9,422 bases of DNA from Candidatus Latescibacterota bacterium (lineage in GTDB: Bacteria > Latescibacterota > Latescibacteria > Latescibacterales > Latescibacteraceae): NCBI GenBank assembly GCA_018656855.1, contig JABHYP010000791.1:1-9422 (forward strand), written 5' to 3'. The notes beneath the pieces were generated by a model. It ran no database searches and was not told the origin of the DNA. It saw only the letters and a list, made by a program, of their open reading frames with translations. The first letter of the stretch is position 1. Each line of letters opens with the position of its first letter. Position numbers and translations under genes: made by a program. This document shows positions 5,547 to 9,422 of this stretch, one piece after another.

Positions 5547-7370
5547 TTATTTCGTGAAAACATTTCGAGCAATAATAATGATAGTCGCAACATCAGCAAA
5601 AACCTGTGATGCATTCATAAAAACTTCCCAGTAATCAACTGGTTCTTTTTCCGGAATGAGAATGGTGTCGCCGCCCTCGATTATCGCTTTTTTCGTTGGT
5701 TTGAGCCGCTGACCTGTTTTGGCCTTTATGATTCTTACTCCTCTTTTTCTTGCATCCCAACTATAACCTCCGACCTGGGAAATATAATAATCAACATCAT
5801 TATCTTCACTAATTCTCACTAGTCCCGGTTCAAGAACTGCCCCAAGAACATTGACCAACTGGCGTTCAAGGGGAATAAAAATATGATCTCCCGACTGGAG
5901 AATAATATCATGCGACAAATCGTTTTGTCTGAACAATTTAACAAAATCAATGGCAATCAAGCCTTCCACAGTTCGTGCACGCAGCTTAAAATATGCATAT
6001 TCTTCTTCACTCATATCCGCTACTTCCATCAAACTCAACCGCTCAAACTCAAGATCTCTCAATGCGGAAGTAGTCTCTCTTATTATTCGAGCTTCCTCAA
6101 GATTCGCTCGTTCGGTGAAATTTCCTGCCATCCGGATGATATCTGTTAATTTTGTAACATTAGGTGTAATTGCATACTCACCAGAGAATTTCACCTGGCC
6201 GTCAACAACAACGTTTGCAAGAACCTTATAATCAAACTTTGTCTGTACAAACAACCGGTCAGACTCTTTCAAGAAATAATTAGGATTGTCAGGATTATTC
6301 AGGAGGGCATCATAAAGATCAATAGAAGTATATGTAATATCTTTACCATCATCAGTAAAGCGAGCCATTGTTGCATTTGAAGTGTCCGCAATTGTAGTTA
6401 GTCCGCCCCCGAAAGCCACCAGTTCTTTGATCCTGTCACCGGATTTAAATTCATATATTCCCTCGTTGTTAACCTCACCTCTTACAATTATATCCCCCAT
6501 GTACGGCGGAATGTGTATTTCGTCCCCCCCTGACAAATAAGGATTGGCATCGATATCCCCAATTTTTTCAAAACGTAAAAGGTCAACATTTATCTCTTCA
6601 TTTCCCCGGTGAATGGTTATAGCCCGTTTGCTCGATCCCTTTTTTTCATCCTCAAGAATATCCTGATTCCGTAAAATCAAACCTGCTTTGTCTTCTTCAT
6701 AGACAATTTTGGTCTCTGGAGTCGTTATTTCCTCCTCCGTTCGCCCCAATTCAACTTCCACTCCTTCGTCCAATAAATCAGAAACACGCAATAAAGGATG
6801 AGCGTTATACATACCTGGTTTTTCAACCACACCTGATATATACACCCTGAAACGCCTCGGTTCAATCAGGTAAACGTGTACATCTATCCCTTCATATTTC
6901 CGGTTTACTGCCTGTATTAATTTTTTTTTGGTTTCTGTCAGCGAGATATCAGAAACCTCCACCATACCAACTGTTGGGATAATCACATTCCCTTCAGGGG
7001 AAACGCGAAGTGGGTAATTTATATCAAGTTCTCCCCAGAGATATACTCCGATTAAATCACCGGGACCTACAATGTAAACGTCGGGATCAATTTTTCTATC
7101 AATAAGAATTTCAGAATATAGCGGAATATCCATAAGCCTCTGTGATGGAAGTTGTTCCATCAATCCTCTTGATTCTCCTTCCTGAAAAACCTTTGGCACC
7201 CTCACGTCTTCAATATATTTTTCCGTTTCACCTGCCGGTTTTTGAAGGTAAGATCTGATTCGAGGAGCTGTATCATAATCAGACATCTGCGCCCATACAG
7301 TCGTGGAAAAAACGATAAGGACAATAAAAAACAAGTGTGACAAAAAACATTTTACCGAAATAAAATTCAC
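5547..7370 (-). CDS. Outer-membrane polysaccharide export protein, Wza-like with repeated SLBB domains
   Basis: This exported protein of 607 residues would form the outer-membrane exit channel for the polysaccharide. A signal peptide covers about 1-27 with a VWA/Q type I cleavage site. No lipobox cysteine is present, unlike E. coli Wza. The polysaccharide export domain is at about 96-172 (YIVGPGDLIGVYLWGE, then RVSPEGNVIIPTVG). SLBB-type beta-grasp units begin near 173 (FRVYISGVVEKPGMY), 294 (IIVRGEVNNEGIY), 385 (ANVVVDGQVKFSGEY) and 505 (LVNVLGAVLEPGLV). Acidic insertions at about 200-250 and 430-465 enlarge it. The C terminus ends in a hydrophobic helix (about 589-602), matching the Wza barrel-helix position. 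The start is GTG, supported by AGGAGG eight bases upstream. It heads the export operon. An A9 run encodes Lys148-150. Confidence 0.94.
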   Translation of the reverse strand: MNFISVKCFLSHLFFIVLIVFSTTVWAQMSDYDTAPRIRSYLQKPAGETEKYIEDVRVPKVFQEGESRGLMEQLPSQRLMDIPLYSEILIDRKIDPDVYIVGPGDLIGVYLWGELDINYPLRVSPEGNVIIPTVGMVEVSDISLTETKKKLIQAVNRKYEGIDVHVYLIEPRRFRVYISGVVEKPGMYNAHPLLRVSDLLDEGVEVELGRTEEEITTPETKIVYEEDKAGLILRNQDILEDEKKGSSKRAITIHRGNEEINVDLLRFEKIGDIDANPYLSGGDEIHIPPYMGDIIVRGEVNNEGIYEFKSGDRIKELVAFGGGLTTIADTSNATMARFTDDGKDITYTSIDLYDALLNNPDNPNYFLKESDRLFVQTKFDYKVLANVVVDGQVKFSGEYAITPNVTKLTDIIRMAGNFTERANLEEARIIRETTSALRDLEFERLSLMEVADMSEEEYAYFKLRARTVEGLIAIDFVKLFRQNDLSHDIILQSGDHIFIPLERQLVNVLGAVLEPGLVRISEDNDVDYYISQVGGYSWDARKRGVRIIKAKTGQRLKPTKKAIIEGGDTILIPEKEPVDYWEVFMNASQVFADVATIIIIARNVFTK

Positions 7371-7378
7371 TACTGAGG

Positions 7379-7384
7379 CCTCCT
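7379..7384 (-). promoter_or_regulatory. Strong ribosome binding site supporting a GTG start
   Basis: AGGAGG on the minus strand sits eight bases before the GTG at 7368-7370 and fixes the start of the Wza-like gene where no ATG gives a full signal peptide. It overlaps the palindrome GAGGCCTC (7375-7382), which could partly hide the site in the mRNA. Confidence 0.75.
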
Positions 7385-7423
7385 AATATATCCGCTAATT
7401 ATTGATATCTAATTAATCTATCC

Positions 7424-7452
7424 AAGATAAATGTATATGAACTCTAAGTCAA
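7424..7452 (-). promoter_or_regulatory. Candidate sigma-70-like promoter of the polysaccharide export operon
   Basis: On the minus strand, TTGACT (7447-7452) and TATCTT (7424-7429) are separated by exactly 17 bp, matching 5/6 and 4/6 of the consensus. Transcription would start near 7417, giving a leader of about 46 bases. GCCAC (7471-7475) and GTGGC (7489-7493) form a spaced inverted repeat about 20 bp upstream of the -35, a possible activator or repressor site. If the host uses a Bacteroidota-type promoter, this match is not meaningful. Confidence 0.45.
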
Positions 7453-7521
7453 ATATTAAATACAAAGAACGCCACAATTCTATCAACGGTGGCCAGAACA
7501 ATAATAATTTAAACCTGAGCC

Positions 7522-7541
7522 TGTAAAAAATAATTTTTACA
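7522..7541. repeat. AT-rich inverted repeat in the spacer after the DsrE-like gene
   Basis: TGTAAAAA, loop ATAA, TTTTTACA is a perfect 8-bp inverted repeat between the DsrE-like stop and the export promoter. Transcripts from the right would end the stem in a U-rich arm, so weak termination is possible, but the stem is almost all A-T. The rest of the 274-bp spacer, apart from the promoter, shows nothing I can assign. Confidence 0.3.
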
Positions 7542-7644
7542 ATATCTTTATAATACTAAGCATTACAACCGTTTTTTATAGAGGCTACAACGTATTTATA
7601 ACATTTTCATACTGATACGATATTATTGAAAAGAAATATTGCAT

Positions 7645-8100
7645 TTAGAATGTCATCGTAGTCCATCCGGTTTTCAACATTTCGGTCAGGGGAACGCCCA
7701 TGCCTTTTACCTCGATACCGAGTTCTCTTAGCCTTTCAGTGACACCATACATGTTGGCACAGGCGATACAGGCCTGTATTTCAACACCGGCATTTTTCAT
7801 TTTTTTAAGATAGTCCTGAAGTTCTTTATCTTCCGCAAGTAGTTTCGATGACGGTCCCCAGACAACAAATCGAACCCTGTCAAACCAGCCCTGTTTCTTG
7901 GCGTTATAGGTATACATGTATACCATTTTTATGGCAACATCCTTATCTCCGCTTGTCCAGACAACAAGAAGTTTTGACGGTTCCTCAGCCTTTTTTTCCT
8001 GGGCGTTAAGAAAAGTAAAATGCGAACATGTAAAGATAACCATTAAGGTCAGCAAAACTAAAACACTCAGATAAACTATTTTTTTTCGATTCGGCGCCAT
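7645..8100 (-). CDS. Exported or membrane-anchored DsrE/DsrF-like protein
   Basis: The 151-residue product has a basic N terminus and a hydrophobic segment at 8-31, forming a signal peptide or anchor, followed by a DsrE-fold domain from about 42 to 151. Visible family features are the opening strand KLLVVWTSGDKDVA, the strand VRFVVWGPSSKLLAED, and CIACANMYGV with Cys111 and Cys114, which matches the conserved cysteine position of DsrE-like proteins. DsrE relatives handle persulfide sulfur, but many stand-alone members have no known role. Cys25 in IFTC is a poor lipobox because Thr precedes it; cleavage after LNA at 33 is possible. The ATG has AGGAGG six bases upstream. It does not lie among sulfur-oxidation genes here, so its function is open. 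Confidence 0.85.
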   Translation of the reverse strand: MAPNRKKIVYLSVLVLLTLMVIFTCSHFTFLNAQEKKAEEPSKLLVVWTSGDKDVAIKMVYMYTYNAKKQGWFDRVRFVVWGPSSKLLAEDKELQDYLKKMKNAGVEIQACIACANMYGVTERLRELGIEVKGMGVPLTEMLKTGWTTMTF

Positions 8101-8156
8101 TTGTAGCCTCCTTTAATAACATTTATAATTGAATGATAAACCTGATGGAATATGAT

Positions 8157-8269
8157 GTGCAAAGGCACAAAGGGACAAGGGATAAGAAAGAATTGCCGCC
8201 AAAAGGCTCAAAATGAAAAAAGACAGTAAGGTATGAGTATATATTGAAATATGGAATATTGAATTTAAG
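8157..8269. repeat. Word-like repeat tract, copy 3 (inverted orientation)
   Basis: Read on the minus strand, this spacer begins AAATTCAATATTCCATATT and continues into C/T words including CTTATCCCTT (8177-8186) and CTTTGTGC (8165-8172), both also found in copy 1 near 1616-1642. The same phrase order as in copies 1 and 2 suggests one dispersed family. Together with a short AT-rich leader (8113-8156) it fills the space between the response-regulator remnant and the DsrE-like gene. A TATAAA at about 8125-8130 could be a -10, but no convincing -35 goes with it. Confidence 0.5.
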
Positions 8270-8485
8270 TTAATCAACCAGTTTATTTTGTATTGCTTAA
8301 CGGATTATCTCCATATTGTATTTCATGTTCATTTTATCAAGAATACGGGAGCTATATGTGCTGATAGTTTTTACACTCAAAGAAAGTTCGTCTGAGTTTT
8401 CCTAAAGAACCTGTTTCAATCCTTTGTGAACAATCGGATGATCATCAACGAAAAGTATTTTATCATCTATACTCTCCATTTTCAT
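8270..8485 (-). pseudogene. Remnant of a NarL/LuxR-type response regulator with a large internal deletion
   Basis: Reading from ATG 8485 or 8479, the frame encodes KILFVDDHPIVHKGLKQVL, the first strand and helix of a receiver domain with the acidic DD pair. A TAG follows at 8402-8404. The same frame resumes at once as ENSDELSLSVKTISTY and then RILDKMNMKYNMEIIR, which is the recognition helix and last helix of a LuxR-type DNA-binding domain. A TAA at 8297-8299 stands where this family has Tyr, and AIQNKLVD plus a final TAA at 8270-8272 restores the family ending. About 67 codons remain of a usual ~210, so roughly 145 are deleted, including the phospho-acceptor Asp. No ribosome site is clear and no kinase is next to it. 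It lies between the aldo/keto reductase-like and DsrE-like genes and is almost certainly non-functional. Confidence 0.87.
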
Positions 8486-8532
8486 TTGGGCCAGTAATTA
8501 TTTTGAAATTATATGGTTTATTACCGAGCCCA

Positions 8533-9422
8533 TTACGCCTCACGTATCCTCCAGTTTTCCATCCACTTATACTTGGGCGGCAGGTAAGCTCCTAATGTTT
8601 TATCGGCCATGCGTGAAAGTTTTTTGAGAATTTTCCCGTCGTCTTTCATAAATTCCGGACGCCAGATGGAATCAAGCGCATCCCAAACTTCGCCGTTAGT
8701 ATTCAGAGACGGCAGCACTGACGATATATCCTCGTTCTGCCAGAGGTAACGAAATGCAGCCTTCGGGTAACTTATTCCCCTGTATTCGGGATCAAGATAA
8801 CCGAGGTACTGAGCATAAGCCACCATAGGATCGCCGCCCATGGGCTTGATGGCGAGGACGCCGATTCCCTTTTCGCGGCAGAGCGGAATGACTTTGCTGT
8901 AGGTATCCGGCTTATCTTTCCACCATGCTTTGTTGTGGTGGAAATTTATGGGCATCATAATATAGTCGATGGGAAAATGTTCCGCCGCATAAAGGATTCC
9001 CGATTCTATATGCGCAACCACTCCGACCGCGCGGATTTTCCCCTCCTCTTTCATTTTCAAAAGTAAATTAAGGTCATCATCGCCTTTTAAATAATCAGAT
9101 TCGCTGTCACGGTACACAATGCGGTAGAGATCAATATAATCGGTGTTAAATGTCCTGAGCGCTCCTTCGACTTCCGCCCGAACATCCTCCTCGACAGCCA
9201 CAAGCGAAATTTCCACCTGATGACGCTTGCCTGCAAGCGATTTCGACATGGGTTTGAACTGGTGATAAGTGCCGTGGTCGTATATGTCAAAAAGCGTTAC
9301 ACCGTTCTCAATACCTTCCTGTATCTGGCGGTCACGGCGTTTTTCGTCCTTGAGGTTCTCCTTTGAAAGATGCGACCCGAAACCGAGACGGCTCACAGTA
9401 ATACCCGATTTCCCCAGCGGGC
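8533..9422 (-). CDS. Aldo/keto reductase-fold protein with altered active site (N terminus beyond the right edge)
   Basis: The frame is open to the window edge and its first visible residues, PLGKSGITVSRLGFG, are the classical start of bacterial aldo/keto reductases, so the true start lies a few codons outside; the GTG at 9394-9396 is internal. Counting that Val as 1, the barrel strands show LFDIYDHG (Asp37 in the tetrad position), a Tyr at 44, DYIDLYRI at 86-93, GKIRAVGVVAH at 119-129 and KGIGVLAIKPMGG at 176-188. The tetrad Lys position in VEISLVA (61-67) has Leu or nearby non-Lys residues, and the His expected after DLYRI is Val94. No C-terminal 4Fe-4S cysteine cluster is present. It may be a cytoplasmic relative with a different chemistry or a binding role. 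The nearest downstream feature is the response-regulator remnant. Confidence 0.88.
   Translation of the reverse strand, partial: PLGKSGITVSRLGFGSHLSKENLKDEKRRDRQIQEGIENGVTLFDIYDHGTYHQFKPMSKSLAGKRHQVEISLVAVEEDVRAEVEGALRTFNTDYIDLYRIVYRDSESDYLKGDDDLNLLLKMKEEGKIRAVGVVAHIESGILYAAEHFPIDYIMMPINFHHNKAWWKDKPDTYSKVIPLCREKGIGVLAIKPMGGDPMVAYAQYLGYLDPEYRGISYPKAAFRYLWQNEDISSVLPSLNTNGEVWDALDSIWRPEFMKDDGKILKKLSRMADKTLGAYLPPKYKWMENWRIREA

Noticed and set aside
7581..8110. GAGGCTACAA (7581-7590) and TTGTAGCCTC (8101-8110) as a 10-bp inverted repeat flanking the DsrE-like gene
   Set aside because: The right copy contains the ribosome site, 10-bp inverted matches are expected many times by chance in 9 kb, and no target duplication or mobile gene goes with it.
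9394..9396. GTG as start of the aldo/keto reductase-like gene
   Set aside because: The open frame continues upstream to the window edge and encodes the conserved PLGKSGIT block, so the GTG is an internal Val codon.

Overview
The window reads as chromosomal DNA of a Gram-negative bacterium. It encodes an outer-membrane polysaccharide export protein of the Wza/SLBB type, an inner-membrane chain-length determinant and a flippase. The DNA is AT-leaning, has strong AGGAGG-type ribosome sites, carries degraded genes and has intergenic spacers full of small palindromic and word-like repeats. That mix reminds me of uncultivated FCB-type lineages (Ignavibacteria, KSB1, Latescibacterota and similar), but no phylogenetic marker is present and this placement is a guess. 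Every gene I can support lies on the minus strand, so the window is described below from its right end in the direction of transcription.

Right end (about 9422-7645): an aldo/keto-reductase-fold protein whose true start lies beyond the window and whose usual catalytic Lys and His appear to be replaced. Next comes a previously uncalled remnant of a NarL/LuxR-type response regulator: the first ~25 codons of the receiver are joined directly to the last ~40 codons of the DNA-binding domain, with two extra stops. Then comes an exported or membrane-anchored DsrE-like protein.

Centre (about 7450-1682): a polysaccharide export locus in the order Wza-like outer-membrane protein, Wzz-like chain-length protein, Wzx-like flippase and a GT4 glycosyltransferase, preceded by a plausible sigma-70-like promoter. 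A flippase would move lipid-linked repeat units across the inner membrane, the Wzz-type protein would control chain length and the Wza-type protein would form the exit channel. The glycosyltransferase gene is broken by one in-frame TAA. Both halves are well conserved and in the same frame, so this is a recent nonsense mutation or a base error.

Left end (about 1681-1): a ~455 bp gene-free spacer with at least four different small repeat structures, then kduI (5-keto-4-deoxyuronate isomerase, uronate catabolism) and the start of a zinc-dependent medium-chain alcohol dehydrogenase. A perfect 14-bp palindrome sits between these two and may be an operator.

I see no CRISPR array, tRNA, rRNA, transposase or obvious new defence system. 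The most notable points are the two broken genes, the active-site-depleted aldo/keto reductase relative, and the dispersed repeat families shared by three spacers.
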